Assembly: GCF_016134045.1 (NCBI RefSeq)
Contig: NZ_CP065915.1
Location: forward strand, 3,595,001 to 3,659,000
Direction: 5' to 3'
DNA length: 64,000 nt
Source: Pelagovum pacificum
GTDB taxonomy: Bacteria > Pseudomonadota > Alphaproteobacteria > Rhodobacterales > Rhodobacteraceae
In this document: positions 27,121-36,206 of the stretch, piece after piece
How the letters are laid out: every line of letters begins with the position of its first letter
Numbering within the stretch: position 1 is the stretch's first letter
Position numbers and translations under genes: made by a program
The notes under the pieces: generated by a model
Told to the model about the DNA's origin: nothing
Seen by the model: the letters and a program-made list of their open reading frames with translations, nothing else
Database searches by the model: none

Positions 27121-27869
27121 TGCGTCCTCGGCTGCCGGACGTCTTCCTGCGCCGCCCCATCGCCCACCGTGCCCTGCATGACCGGCGAGACGGGCGGCCC
27201 GAGAACTCTCTCGCCGCGATCCGTGCCGCCACGGCGCGGGACCTGCCGGTGGAGATCGACGTTCAGCTGACAGCCGACGGGGAGGCGGTGGTCTTTCACG
27301 ACGACCGCCTCGACCGTCTGACCGACGAGACCGGCCCGGTCCGGGAACGCACGGTTGCGGACCTCACCGCGATCCCGCTGAAGGACGGGGCGGAAAACAT
27401 TCCGACGCTGGCGCAAGTGCTCGCGGAGCCCTCCCCCGGTTTCCTAATCGAGATCAAGGATCAGGACGGCGCGCTCGGCCCCGGTATCGGCGCGCTGGAA
27501 GAGGCCGTCGCGCGGGCAGTTCAGGACAGCGACGCGACCGTTGCGCTCATGTCTTTCAACCCGCACTCCATCGTCACGCTGTCCCGTCTGTTGCCCGACG
27601 TGCCACGTGGCCTGACCACCTGCAGCTTCGGCCCTGAATGGCCCGACCTGCCGGAGGCGACCCGCGCCGAGCTCGCGAAAATCGCGATGTATGACGAGGC
27701 CGGTGCCTCCTTCATCAGCCACCACTGGCCGGTCCTCGATTCACCCCGCGTGGCGGAGCTGAAGGCCGACGGCGCGACGATTCTCTGCTGGACCATCCGT
27801 TCGGCAAAGGACGAACAGACCGCCCGGAAGATCGCCGACAGCGTCACGTTCGAGGGATACCTGCCCTGA
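27117..27869 (+). CDS. glycerophosphodiester phosphodiesterase
   Basis: This 250-residue GDPD-family TIM-barrel enzyme shows the catalytic residues: HRALHDRRDGRPENSLAAI (His and Asn-Glu near residues 18-31), VEIDVQLTADGEAVVFHDDRLDRLT (Glu-x-Asp and His) and FLIEIKDQ. It hydrolyses deacylated phospholipids to glycerol 3-phosphate and an alcohol. There is no signal peptide, so it is cytoplasmic. It is coupled to the RidA-like gene (ATGATG overlap) and followed by an acetyltransferase. Confidence 0.92.
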   Translation: MMRPRLPDVFLRRPIAHRALHDRRDGRPENSLAAIRAATARDLPVEIDVQLTADGEAVVFHDDRLDRLTDETGPVRERTVADLTAIPLKDGAENIPTLAQVLAEPSPGFLIEIKDQDGALGPGIGALEEAVARAVQDSDATVALMSFNPHSIVTLSRLLPDVPRGLTTCSFGPEWPDLPEATRAELAKIAMYDEAGASFISHHWPVLDSPRVAELKADGATILCWTIRSAKDEQTARKIADSVTFEGYLP

Positions 27870-27909
27870 TCCCATTGACCCGCGCGGGTGAGAGACCATC
27901 TGGTCAGGC

Positions 27910-29100
27910 ATGGACGGGACCACCATCGAGCTGACCGCGCATCCCTCGCTGGACGACATCGCTCCGGCCGACTGGGATGCCTGCGCCTGCCCCGAGTCGG
28001 CGGACGGCGGTCGCCCGAGCGATCCCTTCACCAGCTACCGTTTCCTGAAGGCGCTGGAAGACAGTGGCTCCGTCGGGCCGGGCACCGGCTGGCAGCCCCG
28101 CTACCTCGTCGCGCGGCAGGGCGGCGAGATGATCGCGGCCGCGCCGCTCTATGCCAAGAGCCACAGCCAGGGCGAGTATATCTTCGATTTCAACTGGGCC
28201 CACGCCTACGAGAACGCGGGCGGCGAGTATTACCCGAAGCTCCAGATCGCCGTGCCCTTCACACCCGCCACGGGTCGCCGCTTCCTCACCCGTCCGGGGC
28301 AGGAGATGACCGGCATGTCCGCGCTGGTGCAAGGCACCGTGCAGATCGCGGCGGACAACGGCCTCGCCACTGCGCACGCGACCTTCTGCACCGAGGCGGA
28401 AGCGCTGGCCGGGGCCGAGATGGGCCTGCTCCACCGCATCACCCAGCAATACCATTGGCACAACGAGGGTTACGCGGATTTTGACGGCTTCCTCGACGCG
28501 CTGTCGAGCCGCAAGCGCAAGAACATCCGCAAGGAGCGTCGTCAGGCGCAGGACTTCGGTGGAGAGATCGTCAGCCTTACCGGTGACGAGATCGAGCCGT
28601 GGCACTGGGACTGGTTCTGGCGTTTCTACCAGGACACCGGCAGCCGGAAGTGGGGCACGCCCTACCTCACGCGGGAATTCTTCGACATCGCGCAGGAGAC
28701 GATGCGCGACGACATGCTGCTTTGCCTCGCCATCCGCGAGGGGCGGCCCGTCGCCGGAGCATTGAACTTCATCGGGCGCGAGCGGCTGTTCGGGCGCTAT
28801 TGGGGATGTCTCGAACATCACCCCTGCCTGCATTTCGAGCTCTGCTATTACCGCGCCATCGACTACGCGATCGCCCACGGGCTCGACACGGTCGAGGCCG
28901 GCGCACAGGGCGAGCACAAGCTGGCCCGGGGCTACCTGCCGGTGACAACGCACTCACTGCACTGGATCGGCGATGCGAATTTCCGCGACGCCATCGCCCG
29001 TTACCTGCGGGCGGAACGGAACGCGGTGGACGAGGAAATCGAAGTGCTGACGAGCTACGGCCCGTTCAGGAAAACGACCGACGTGGAGGAGCAGGACTGA
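27910..29100 (+). CDS. FemAB-like GNAT acyltransferase (PF04339-type)
   Basis: This 396-residue protein belongs to the widespread peptidogalycan-biosynthesis/FemAB-like family. Signatures are [13 protein letters not shown] at the start, [42 protein letters not shown], the [20 protein letters not shown] basic patch near residue 200, and [15 protein letters not shown] near the C terminus. The substrate is not known for this group. It overlaps the phhB start by one base, so they form one unit. Confidence 0.87.
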   Translation: MDGTTIELTAHPSLDDIAPADWDACACPESADGGRPSDPFTSYRFLKALEDSGSVGPGTGWQPRYLVARQGGEMIAAAPLYAKSHSQGEYIFDFNWAHAYENAGGEYYPKLQIAVPFTPATGRRFLTRPGQEMTGMSALVQGTVQIAADNGLATAHATFCTEAEALAGAEMGLLHRITQQYHWHNEGYADFDGFLDALSSRKRKNIRKERRQAQDFGGEIVSLTGDEIEPWHWDWFWRFYQDTGSRKWGTPYLTREFFDIAQETMRDDMLLCLAIREGRPVAGALNFIGRERLFGRYWGCLEHHPCLHFELCYYRAIDYAIAHGLDTVEAGAQGEHKLARGYLPVTTHSLHWIGDANFRDAIARYLRAERNAVDEEIEVLTSYGPFRKTTDVEEQD

Positions 29101-29390
29101 TGCCAGCCGATCCCATCACCGATGCCGAGAAGAACGCCGCCGTCGCTGCCGGCTGGACGCTGAGCGACGACGGCACGGCCATCGAGAAGACTTTCGAGTT
29201 CAGGAACTTCGTGGAGGCCTTCGGCTTCATGGCCCGGTGCGCGATGTGGGCGGAGAAGCTGAACCACCATCCCGAATGGTCCAACGTCTACAAGACGGTC
29301 ACCGTGCGGCTGACAACGCACGACACCGGCGGTCTGACCACGCTCGATGCGAAACTGTCGCAGAAGATGGACAGCCTCGCCGCCTCCTGA
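29100..29390 (+). CDS. phhB: PhhB, 4a-hydroxytetrahydrobiopterin (pterin-4a-carbinolamine) dehydratase
   Basis: This 96-residue protein has the dehydratase signature: [13 protein letters not shown], the catalytic HHPEW motif ([15 protein letters not shown]), and [21 protein letters not shown]. It recycles pterin cofactor after aromatic hydroxylases, and dehydratases of this type are also found where no hydroxylase is nearby. Start ATG overlaps the preceding stop (TGATG). Confidence 0.95.
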   Translation: MPADPITDAEKNAAVAAGWTLSDDGTAIEKTFEFRNFVEAFGFMARCAMWAEKLNHHPEWSNVYKTVTVRLTTHDTGGLTTLDAKLSQKMDSLAAS

Positions 29391-29465
29391 TCCCGCCCTC
29401 TCGCCCTCGCGGAAAAGTGAGCTAAGTCACTGCCGCGACGGATAACGAAAGGACACGGGCTCGGC

Positions 29466-30353
29466 ATGCAAGGTCTTCTGAACACGGAAATCTGGAACGG
29501 CACGACACTTGGCGACGTGCTGACGGTCGACTTCATCGCCTCGATACTCGGCAACGTGCTGGCGGCTGCGGCGATTCTGCTGATCGGACTCTGGCTCGCC
29601 CGCTTCGTGAGCCGCCGAATCGAACGGCTGGCGGAGAAGAACGCAAATCTCGACCGGGCCCTGTTCGGATTCATCGGCGACCTCGCGTGGTATGCCATCT
29701 TCGCCTTCACGGTGCTGTTCGTGCTGAACACGTTCGGCGTGCGCACGACGTCGGTCGTCGCCGTCATCGGTGCCGCCGGTCTTGCCGTCGGGCTGGCCCT
29801 TCAGGGCACTCTGTCGAACATCGCGGCGGGCGTGATGCTGATCTTCTTCCGGCCGATCCGGATCGGCGACTTCGTCGTGGTGAACGACGTGACAGGCACG
29901 GTGAAGGACATCTCGCTGAACTACACGGAGCTCGCCGACCTTCAGAACGTCCAACACATCATCCCCAACTCCGAAGTCTGGGGAAACACGATCCAGAACT
30001 ATTCGAGCTACGACCAGCGGCGTGTGCAATGGACCTTCGGCGTCGGCTACGGCGCAAACCTCGCCGAGGCGGAACGCGTGATCCGCGAGACGATCACCTC
30101 CGACCCGCGCGCCCTGAAGGATCCGGAGCCGTGGCTCCAGGTCTCCAACCTCAACGAGAGCTCGGTCGATTTCATGGTGCGGGTCTGGTGCAACAACGCC
30201 GATGCCTGGGGCTTTCAGACCGACATGACCCGCAAAGTGAAGGAAGAGCTCGACGCCGCCGGGGTGCCGATTCCCTTCCCGACCCGGACAGTTGTGTTCG
30301 ACAAGTCCGAGGACCCGCTGACCATCGCGCGTCCCTCGCAGGCGGCAAAGTAA
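29466..30353 (+). CDS. small-conductance mechanosensitive channel (MscS family)
   Basis: This 295-residue protein has three membrane helices (about 15-40, 68-90 and 96-120). The pore-lining TM3 is AVIGAAGLAVGLALQGTLSNIAAGVMLIFF-like (Gly/Ala pattern, near residues 98-127), followed by the beta domain (PIRIGDFVVVNDVTGTVKDI) and the C-terminal mixed domain. It opens on membrane tension to release solutes in osmotic downshock. It has its own start 75 bases after phhB. Confidence 0.95.
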   Translation: MQGLLNTEIWNGTTLGDVLTVDFIASILGNVLAAAAILLIGLWLARFVSRRIERLAEKNANLDRALFGFIGDLAWYAIFAFTVLFVLNTFGVRTTSVVAVIGAAGLAVGLALQGTLSNIAAGVMLIFFRPIRIGDFVVVNDVTGTVKDISLNYTELADLQNVQHIIPNSEVWGNTIQNYSSYDQRRVQWTFGVGYGANLAEAERVIRETITSDPRALKDPEPWLQVSNLNESSVDFMVRVWCNNADAWGFQTDMTRKVKEELDAAGVPIPFPTRTVVFDKSEDPLTIARPSQAAK

Positions 30354-30357
30354 ACCG

Positions 30358-30765
30358 ATGGCGCGCACCGCTTCCTGCACCTGCGGTCAACTGTCGATCG
30401 TGCTGGAGGGGGAGCTGTTCGGCGGTGGCGTCTGCCATTGCCTCGCCTGCCAGAGCCGGACCGGCAGCGTCTTCGCCACGCTCGCGGGCTTCGGCCCACC
30501 CTGGACGGTGCGCGGCGAAGCGACGGTGTTCGAAAGAGTGGGCGACCGGCACGGCAGCCGGTCGCTCTTTCATTTCTGCCCGGTCTGCGGATCGACCGTC
30601 TTCCATCTTGTCGCCGGCTACGAGGACAAGTTCGTCAGCGTCGCCGTGGGAACGTTCGGAGATCCGGAGTTCCCGGCACCGGCGGACTCGGTCTACGAGA
30701 GCCGCCGGCATCCGTGGGTCGTGCTGCCCGAGGGCATCGCCCGGTTCGAGACCGACCCGGACTAG
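30358..30765 (+). CDS. GFA-family (glutathione-dependent formaldehyde-activating-like) zinc protein
   Basis: This 135-residue protein has the CENP-V/GFA zinc fold: CTCGQLS near residue 6, HCLACQSRTGSVF near 29-41 and HFCPVCGSTVF near 75. The cysteines bind zinc. Most such proteins are not confirmed formaldehyde enzymes, so the biochemical role stays open. It starts five bases after the mscS stop and ends convergent to the peroxiredoxin gene. Confidence 0.9.
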   Translation: MARTASCTCGQLSIVLEGELFGGGVCHCLACQSRTGSVFATLAGFGPPWTVRGEATVFERVGDRHGSRSLFHFCPVCGSTVFHLVAGYEDKFVSVAVGTFGDPEFPAPADSVYESRRHPWVVLPEGIARFETDPD

Positions 30766-30771
30766 GCGCTA

Positions 30772-31260
30772 TCAGATCGCCTCGACCATCGCCTCGCCGC
30801 CGGACATGTCGCATACACCGGGATTCTCCTCGGCGTTCAGCACCTTGACCACGCCGTCCTCGGCCATCAGCGCGTAGCGCTGCGAACGGCCGTAAAAGCC
30901 GGCGGGCGGGGCGTCGAAGGCCATGCCGATCGCCTTGGCGAAGGCGCCATCGGCATCGGCGAGCATCGTGATCCCGGCATCCGACGCGCCGGTGGACTCA
31001 CCCCAGGCCTGCATCACGAAGGGATCGTTGACGGAGGTACAGATCACCTCGTCCACGCCCTTTTCCTTCAGCTGGTCGATGGTCCGGATGAAGCTCGGCA
31101 CGTGCGCGGTGGTACAGGTGCCGGTGTAGGCGCCCGGCAGACCGAAGATCACGACCTTCCGGCCCTTCAGCTTCGGCCCTAGCTCGACCTGCTCCGGGCC
31201 CTCGGCGCCAAGCACCAACATGGTGCCATCGGGAAGGGTGTCTCCTACAGAAATGCTCAT
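30772..31260 (-). CDS. peroxiredoxin, Prx5/AhpE-like group
   Basis: This 162-residue thioredoxin-fold peroxidase has the peroxidatic motif P-G-A-Y-T-G-T-C ([17 protein letters not shown], Cys near residue 49), the [25 protein letters not shown] region and the [14 protein letters not shown] segment with a second cysteine in [11 protein letters not shown] near the end. It reduces peroxides with glutathione or thioredoxin. The start is [12 protein letters not shown]; the frame extends seven codons upstream without support. Confidence 0.94.
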   Translation of the reverse strand: [162 protein letters not shown]

Positions 31261-31343
31261 GTCGGTCCTGTCCTTTTGCATTTTCCTCGTTCACCTGCGG
31301 ATATAGAACCTGCCACCGACAGTGCCAGCGGGAGCCATGTGAA

Positions 31344-32555
31344 ATGACGCATTTCGTCGTGATCGGCGCCGGACAGGCGGGGGCCTCCCTCGTCGCGAAG
31401 CTGCGCTCCGAAGGGTTCGACGGCGACATCACCCTGATCGGCGCGGAACCGGTTCCGCCCTACCAGAGGCCGCCCCTGTCCAAGGCTTACCTGCTGGGCG
31501 AGATGGAGGAGGCGCGGCTCTATCTGCGGCCAGCCGCCTGGTACGAAGACAACAACATCACGCTGCGCACCGGGCGACGCGTGACCGGAATCGACACGCG
31601 CACGCGGACAGTGTCGCTCGACGACCGGGAGAACCTCACCTACGACCAGCTTGCCCTCACGACGGGGAGCGATCCGCGCACATTGCCCGCGGCGATCGGC
31701 GGCGATCTCGACGGGGTCTACGCGATGCGCGACCTTGCCGACGCCGACGCGCTGGCGCCCGAGATGACGGAGGGCCGCCGGGTCCTGGTGATCGGGGGCG
31801 GCTATATCGGGCTGGAAGCGGCGGCGGTCGCGTCGAAGAAGGGTCTCAAGGTCACGCTGGTCGAGATGGCACCGCGCATCCTGCAACGAGTCGCGGCCGA
31901 AGTGACTTCCGATTTCTTCCGCGACCTTCACGCGTCTCATGGTGTCGAAGTACGCGAGGGCGTCGGCCTCGACCGGCTGATCGGCACCGACCGGGTGACG
32001 GGTGCGCGGTTCACCGATGGCACGGAAATCGAGCTCGACTTCGCTATCGTCGGCGTCGGCATCGCCCCCGCCTCGATCCTTGCCGAGAGCGCGGGCATCG
32101 CCTGCGACAACGGGATCGCGGTAGACGCGTACGGACGCACGTCCGAGCCGACCGTCTGGGCCGCCGGCGACTGTGCGAGCTTTCCTTGGGGCGGCGAGCG
32201 GATCCGGCTGGAAAGTGTCGGCAACGCCATCGACATGGCTGAGGCCGTCGCGCTGAACATGCTTGGGCGGGAACAGCCCTACCAGGCGAAACCGTGGTTC
32301 TGGTCGGATCAATACGACCTCAAGCTGCAGATCGGCGGCCTCAACCGGGGCTACGATTCGGTCCATGTCCGCAAGAGCGACGACGGTGCCGTGTCGCACT
32401 GGTACTACGCCGGCGACCGGCTGATCGCGGTGGACGCGATGAACGACCCGCGCAATTACATGATCGGCAAGCGCCTGATCGAGGCTGGTAAATCTCCTGC
32501 GCCGGAGGTCGTGACCGACCCGGCGACCGACATGAAGGCGCTGCTCCGCCCGTGA
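31344..32555 (+). CDS. FAD/NAD-dependent ferredoxin (rubredoxin-type) reductase
   Basis: This 403-residue protein matches the rhodocoxin/ferredoxin reductase family: the FAD site VIGAGQAGASLVAKLR (residues 5-20), RPPLSKAYLLGEMEE, the NAD site VIGGGYIGLEAAAVASKKG (near 150), WAAGDCASF, and the C-terminal WFWSDQYDLKLQIGG. It passes electrons from NADH to a [2Fe-2S] ferredoxin, often for a cytochrome P450 or dioxygenase. No partner is encoded nearby. It overlaps rsmD by four bases. Confidence 0.93.
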   Translation: MTHFVVIGAGQAGASLVAKLRSEGFDGDITLIGAEPVPPYQRPPLSKAYLLGEMEEARLYLRPAAWYEDNNITLRTGRRVTGIDTRTRTVSLDDRENLTYDQLALTTGSDPRTLPAAIGGDLDGVYAMRDLADADALAPEMTEGRRVLVIGGGYIGLEAAAVASKKGLKVTLVEMAPRILQRVAAEVTSDFFRDLHASHGVEVREGVGLDRLIGTDRVTGARFTDGTEIELDFAIVGVGIAPASILAESAGIACDNGIAVDAYGRTSEPTVWAAGDCASFPWGGERIRLESVGNAIDMAEAVALNMLGREQPYQAKPWFWSDQYDLKLQIGGLNRGYDSVHVRKSDDGAVSHWYYAGDRLIAVDAMNDPRNYMIGKRLIEAGKSPAPEVVTDPATDMKALLRP

Positions 32556-33106
32556 GGATCATCGGCGGTCAGCACCGGGGCCTCCGCCTCGCCGAGGTTG
32601 GGAAAGGCGACGCCGGGGCGCACCTGCGTCCGACGCCCGACCGGGTGCGGGAGAGCCTGTTCAACATCCTCGCCAGCCACGGCCTGCCCGACGGGGTGCG
32701 GGTGCTGGACCTGTTCGCCGGGACTGGTGCGCTCGGGCTGGAGGCCCTGTCGCGGGGCGCTGTGCATTGCACCTTCGTCGACAGCGGTCGGGTGGCGCAG
32801 CGGCTCCTGCGGGAGAACCTCGGCAAGGCCCGGCGCGAGGGCGACGCGACGCTGCTGACCTGCGACGTCACGCGGCTGCCCGCGGGTGAGGGTTGCGGGC
32901 TGGTGTTCCTCGATCCGCCTTACGGCAAGGGGCTCGCGCCCAAGGCGCTGGCGCGAGCGGTCGACGGTGGCTGGCTGGCCCCGGACGCAGTGGTGGTCTG
33001 CGAGGACAGTACACCCATCGACCCGCCGGAGGGTTTCGACCTGCTGGACCGGAGAAAGTATGGCGACACGCACCTGACCCTCATTTGTTTCGCGCGCGAA
33101 ACATAA
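32552..33106 (+). CDS. rsmD: RsmD, 16S rRNA (guanine966-N2)-methyltransferase
   Basis: This 184-residue methyltransferase shows RPTPDRVRESLFNIL near residue 27, the SAM motif VLDLFAGTGALGLEALSRGA and the catalytic DPPYGKG (FLDPPYGKGLA, near 113). It methylates G966 of 16S rRNA. Start is GTG (MRIIGGQHRG), overlapping the reductase stop (GTGA). Confidence 0.96.
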   Translation: MRIIGGQHRGLRLAEVGKGDAGAHLRPTPDRVRESLFNILASHGLPDGVRVLDLFAGTGALGLEALSRGAVHCTFVDSGRVAQRLLRENLGKARREGDATLLTCDVTRLPAGEGCGLVFLDPPYGKGLAPKALARAVDGGWLAPDAVVVCEDSTPIDPPEGFDLLDRRKYGDTHLTLICFARET

Positions 33107-33145
33107 GACTTAACAGATAGTTAACGCCTCTGCGCAAGGTGCCTA

Positions 33146-33173
33146 TTGGCAAAAACCCTTGCGCTGCTAGCAT
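33146..33173 (+). promoter_or_regulatory. candidate promoter of a leaderless small gene
   Basis: TTGGCA (33146-33151), a 16-base spacer and TAGCAT (33168-33173) are followed by seven bases before the ATG at 33181. There is no Shine-Dalgarno sequence. Transcription would start at or one base before the ATG. Confidence 0.5.
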
Positions 33174-33180
33174 CGTATCC

Positions 33181-33372
33181 ATGAGCGACGCCACGTGGAC
33201 CTCCTTCCCTGCCGTGCCCCGCACGAAGACCGCGCAACGCGCGGAGGACGTGACGCTGCCCAAGCCCGAGCCGTTCGGCGCGCCGGTCCTGATCGGCGAT
33301 GTGGCGAGCCCGCTCGCGGGAGAGACGGTTCTCAGCCTCCTGATGCGGCGCATGATGCGGGATGGCGACTGA
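33181..33372 (+). CDS. small orphan protein, probably leaderless
   Basis: A 63-residue protein has no signal or membrane segment and ends in a basic, methionine-rich helix (TVLSLLMRRMMRDGD). The middle is Pro-rich (LPKPEPFGAPVLIGD). The ATG at 33181 has no ribosome site but sits right after a promoter-like sequence; the alternative ATG at 33139 lies before the -10 box and is unlikely. It overlaps the zinc-ribbon gene by 11 bases. I recognise no family. Confidence 0.6.
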   Translation: MSDATWTSFPAVPRTKTAQRAEDVTLPKPEPFGAPVLIGDVASPLAGETVLSLLMRRMMRDGD

Positions 33373-33736
33373 CTGGCCGGGCCATTTCTGCCCGTCCTGC
33401 GGCGCGCCGCAGACGGCATTCCCGCGCTATCCATGGTATCTCTGCAGTGATTGCCGGGGGCGTACACACGACCGGGACGGCAACCGGATCGAGTTCTTCA
33501 ACGCACACCTGTTCGGCGGGCTCGGCTTTCGTTTCGCAGGCGAAGCGCAATTCTGGGAAATCCGGTCGGCAATCTGCCTCGTGACCCGGCGGCCGGTGCT
33601 CGTCAGCGAGGCGCGGTTCGGCGGCGTCGTGGTGGAGCCGCTTCCCGATCGGGTGTTCGATTTCGAACAGGTGACCGACATGCGGCGCCCCGGCTGGCGG
33701 GACCGCCTGCCGGAGCCTAGCGGATCGCGGCCGTAA
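33362..33736 (+). CDS. small zinc-ribbon protein of unknown function
   Basis: A 124-residue protein starts inside the end of the preceding gene (ATG at 33362). Two CxxC knuckles are visible (FCPSCG near residue 9 and LCSDCRG near 27), a typical zinc ribbon. The rest is a beta-rich domain with an aromatic GLGFRFAGEAQFW segment. It has no family name I can assign. It overlaps the 3' end of the convergent serine-hydrolase gene by 20 bases. Confidence 0.65.
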   Translation: MATDWPGHFCPSCGAPQTAFPRYPWYLCSDCRGRTHDRDGNRIEFFNAHLFGGLGFRFAGEAQFWEIRSAICLVTRRPVLVSEARFGGVVVEPLPDRVFDFEQVTDMRRPGWRDRLPEPSGSRP

Positions 33737-34637
33737 GCGCGGCGTCGAGCGCGAGGGTCTGGTTGCTCGACAGGCAGCGGTCGTAGGTGACCGTCACGCC
33801 CCAGCTGTTGGGCAACTGGAAGAAGTAGGCGCCCGCGCTGCGGCCAAGCAGGAAGCACCAGGATCCGAAGTGCCACAGCGTCGTGCCGTCGCGGCCGTCC
33901 TTCATCATCACGCCCGGCCCGTAGACGATGCCGCCACCCATCTCGGCACGCGGCCAGTTGCCCTGCGGGCGAAGGGTCGAAGCGAAGCGGGTGAAATCGG
34001 CGGCCGACATCTCGTACCCGCCCCAGGACACGCCGCCACCGAAGTCGGAGGAGACGTTGGCGTTGATGCCGAGCGTCCGTGGACAGTAGCTGGCGGAGTT
34101 CTGACCGGTCACCGTCTCGATCATCGAGCCGAGGACGGCGTAATTCTCGTTGTTGTAGGCGAAGCCCTTCGGCCCCGGCGGGCGCGACAGGGCGGACGCC
34201 GTGACCTCGGGCGTGCGGTCGCCGCCCCGGGCGCGCCACGGCGAGGGACGGCCCTGCGTCACGTCGCGGTTGATGCCGGAGGTGTGAGTCAGAAGCTCGG
34301 CCACGGTGATCTGCGACGCACCGGGCGTCATCTGGAACCGCCCGCCGAGCACCTGCCCGACAGTGGAGCCGGTGGAGAGCCGACCGGCGTCGACCAACCG
34401 CATGACGCAGGCGCCGGTGATGCTTTTCGACAGGCTCGCCAGCGGGGCGGGATCGTCCGCGCCGCGGCCGAGACCGTAGCGGGCAAGCACATCGCCGTTG
34501 CGCGAGATCGCGATGGAGCTGGAGCGGACGCCGTTCTGGGTCGCCCAGGTCTGCCAAGCAGACTGGATCGCGCCGACGTCGGCGGCCGCGCTGCCCGCGA
34601 AGGCAAGCAGCAGCAGGAGAGCCCGGATCAGGACCAT
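33717..34637 (-). CDS. serine hydrolase, beta-lactamase/penicillin-binding-protein-like family
   Basis: This 306-residue protein has a signal peptide (residues 1-19, AAA-D) and the beta-lactamase-family pattern: SLSK (Ser68 and Lys71) in the SxxK motif and YNN in GFAYNNENYAVLG (near residue 155) as the YxN motif. It is a periplasmic D-alanyl or ester hydrolase type; it should not be called a resistance enzyme on this evidence. It overlaps the map gene by 10 bases and is the last gene of sfsA-map-hydrolase. Confidence 0.88.
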   Translation of the reverse strand: MVLIRALLLLLAFAGSAAADVGAIQSAWQTWATQNGVRSSSIAISRNGDVLARYGLGRGADDPAPLASLSKSITGACVMRLVDAGRLSTGSTVGQVLGGRFQMTPGASQITVAELLTHTSGINRDVTQGRPSPWRARGGDRTPEVTASALSRPPGPKGFAYNNENYAVLGSMIETVTGQNSASYCPRTLGINANVSSDFGGGVSWGGYEMSAADFTRFASTLRPQGNWPRAEMGGGIVYGPGVMMKDGRDGTTLWHFGSWCFLLGRSAGAYFFQLPNSWGVTVTYDRCLSSNQTLALDAALTAAIR

Positions 34638-35437
34638 GTGGGGTGGAACAGGCCCGCCGGAGATTCGGTGAAGATTTCGGCGCCGGTCGAGGTGATCCCG
34701 ACCGAGTGCTCGAACTGCGCGGACAGCGACTTGTCCCGCGTCACTGCGGTCCAGTCGTCGGCGAGGACCTTGGTTTCCGGACGGCCGAGGTTCACCATCG
34801 GCTCGATCGTGAAGAACATGCCTTCCTCGATCCGTGGCCCGGTTCCCGGACGACCGTAGTGCAGGACGTTCGGCGGCGCATGGAACACGCGGCCGAGGCC
34901 GTGGCCGCAGAAATCGCGGACGACCGACATGCGGTTCGCCTCGGCGTAAGTCTGGATCGCGTGGCCGATGTCACCGAAGGTGTTGCCGGGCTTCGCCGCC
35001 TCGATCCCCTTCATCAGCGAATCGTGGGTAACCTGAAGCAGCCGCTCCGCCTTGCGGGGCAGTTTGCCGGCGACGTACATCCGGCTCGTGTCGCCGAACC
35101 AGCCGTCGACGATCACGGTGACGTCGATATTCAGGATGTCGCCGTCCTTGAGCACCTTGTTGCCGGGGATCCCGTGGCAGACGACGTGGTTCACGCTGAT
35201 GCAGCTGGCGTGCTGGTAGCCCTTGTAGCCGATGGTTGCGGACTTCGCGCCCTCGGCATGGACCCACTCGGTGATGAGGCGGTCGAGCTCTCCGGTGTTC
35301 TGGCCGGGGACGACGTGCGGCGCGATCCGGTCGAGGATTTCTGCGGCGAGCCTGCCCGCCGCGTGCATGCCGGCGAAATCCGCGTCCTCGTAGATGCGAA
35401 TGCCGTCTCGGGTCAGTTTGCTGCGTGCGTCGTCCAC
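34628..35437 (-). CDS. map: Map, type I methionine aminopeptidase
   Basis: This 269-residue enzyme removes the initiator methionine from new proteins. The five metal ligands are visible: two Asp (in ILNIDVTVI and WFGDTSRM), His in FCGHGLGRVFH, and two Glu (FFTIEPM and QFEHSVG), plus the conserved HGIP. Start is GTG with GAGGA about 8 bases upstream. It follows sfsA by 28 bases and overlaps the hydrolase gene. Confidence 0.97.
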   Translation of the reverse strand: MDDARSKLTRDGIRIYEDADFAGMHAAGRLAAEILDRIAPHVVPGQNTGELDRLITEWVHAEGAKSATIGYKGYQHASCISVNHVVCHGIPGNKVLKDGDILNIDVTVIVDGWFGDTSRMYVAGKLPRKAERLLQVTHDSLMKGIEAAKPGNTFGDIGHAIQTYAEANRMSVVRDFCGHGLGRVFHAPPNVLHYGRPGTGPRIEEGMFFTIEPMVNLGRPETKVLADDWTAVTRDKSLSAQFEHSVGITSTGAEIFTESPAGLFHPTWS

Positions 35438-35465
35438 GGTCCGGTCCTCTTTCGTTGCGCTGAAT

Positions 35466-36206
35466 TTAGGACGTCACGGCCCCGGATGAAAGCCCGTCGA
35501 GAGCGGCGCTCCCGCGCCGGGGCACCGGATCCGCCAGTGTGACGCCGAATTGATCCATTGTGGCGTCAAAGCAGAGCACCTCGACACCGGCGCGTTCGGC
35601 CTCTTCGAGCGCCGCCGCGTAGGCCGGGTCGATGTCCGCCGCAACGTCCCAATGTGTCGCGTCAGTGCGCTGAACGAGGAACAGGAGAACCGCGCGGTCG
35701 CCCTGCCCCGCCATCGTGGCAAGGTCGCGGAGGTGGCGGGCGCCGCGCGCGGTGACCGTGTCGGGGAATTCCGCCAGTCCGGGGGTGCGGCTGAGCGTCA
35801 CGCTCTTCACCTCGAGCCATGTCGTCGCGGGTCCGGAGAGGCGGAAGTCGACCCGGCTGCCCTCGCCATAGGCAACTTCAGGGCGCACCTCGTCGTAGGG
35901 CGGCAGGCCGTCAATCGTCCGGGCGTTGAGCGCCTCGGCGACCACGCGGTTCGCCGCGCCGGTGTCGATGCCGGCGAAGGTGCCGTCGGCGAGCTCGGTC
36001 AGGCGCCATCCCCAGTCGAGCTTGCTTTTCGGGTTGGTGCTCGGCTCCAGCCAGACGCGGGTGCCGGGCTCCGCCAGTCCGGTCATCGCGCCCGGATTCG
36101 GACAATGGGCCGTTACCGTCCGGCCGTCCGGAAGCGCGACATCCGCGAGGAAACGCTTGTAACGGCGGACAAGTGTCGCGGGGACGAGGGGATTGGAAAA
36201 GCGCAT
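35466..36206 (-). CDS. sfsA: SfsA, sugar fermentation stimulation protein
   Basis: This 246-residue SfsA-family protein has the N-terminal LVPATLVRRYKRFLADV, the HCPNPGAMTGL box near residue 34, RVDFRLSG, the TWLEVKSVTL nuclease-like E-x-K and the DIDPAYAAALEEA near the C terminus. The fold contains a restriction-endonuclease-like domain; it binds DNA in E. coli but the biochemical role is unclear. The promoter and start are within a 39-bp intergap; the mRNA may be leaderless. Confidence 0.94.
   Translation of the reverse strand: MRFSNPLVPATLVRRYKRFLADVALPDGRTVTAHCPNPGAMTGLAEPGTRVWLEPSTNPKSKLDWGWRLTELADGTFAGIDTGAANRVVAEALNARTIDGLPPYDEVRPEVAYGEGSRVDFRLSGPATTWLEVKSVTLSRTPGLAEFPDTVTARGARHLRDLATMAGQGDRAVLLFLVQRTDATHWDVAADIDPAYAAALEEAERAGVEVLCFDATMDQFGVTLADPVPRRGSAALDGLSSGAVTS

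Noticed and set aside
33717..34637. beta-lactamase resistance gene
   Set aside because: SxxK and YxN motifs show only the general serine-hydrolase/PBP-like family, and the sfsA-map context is housekeeping.
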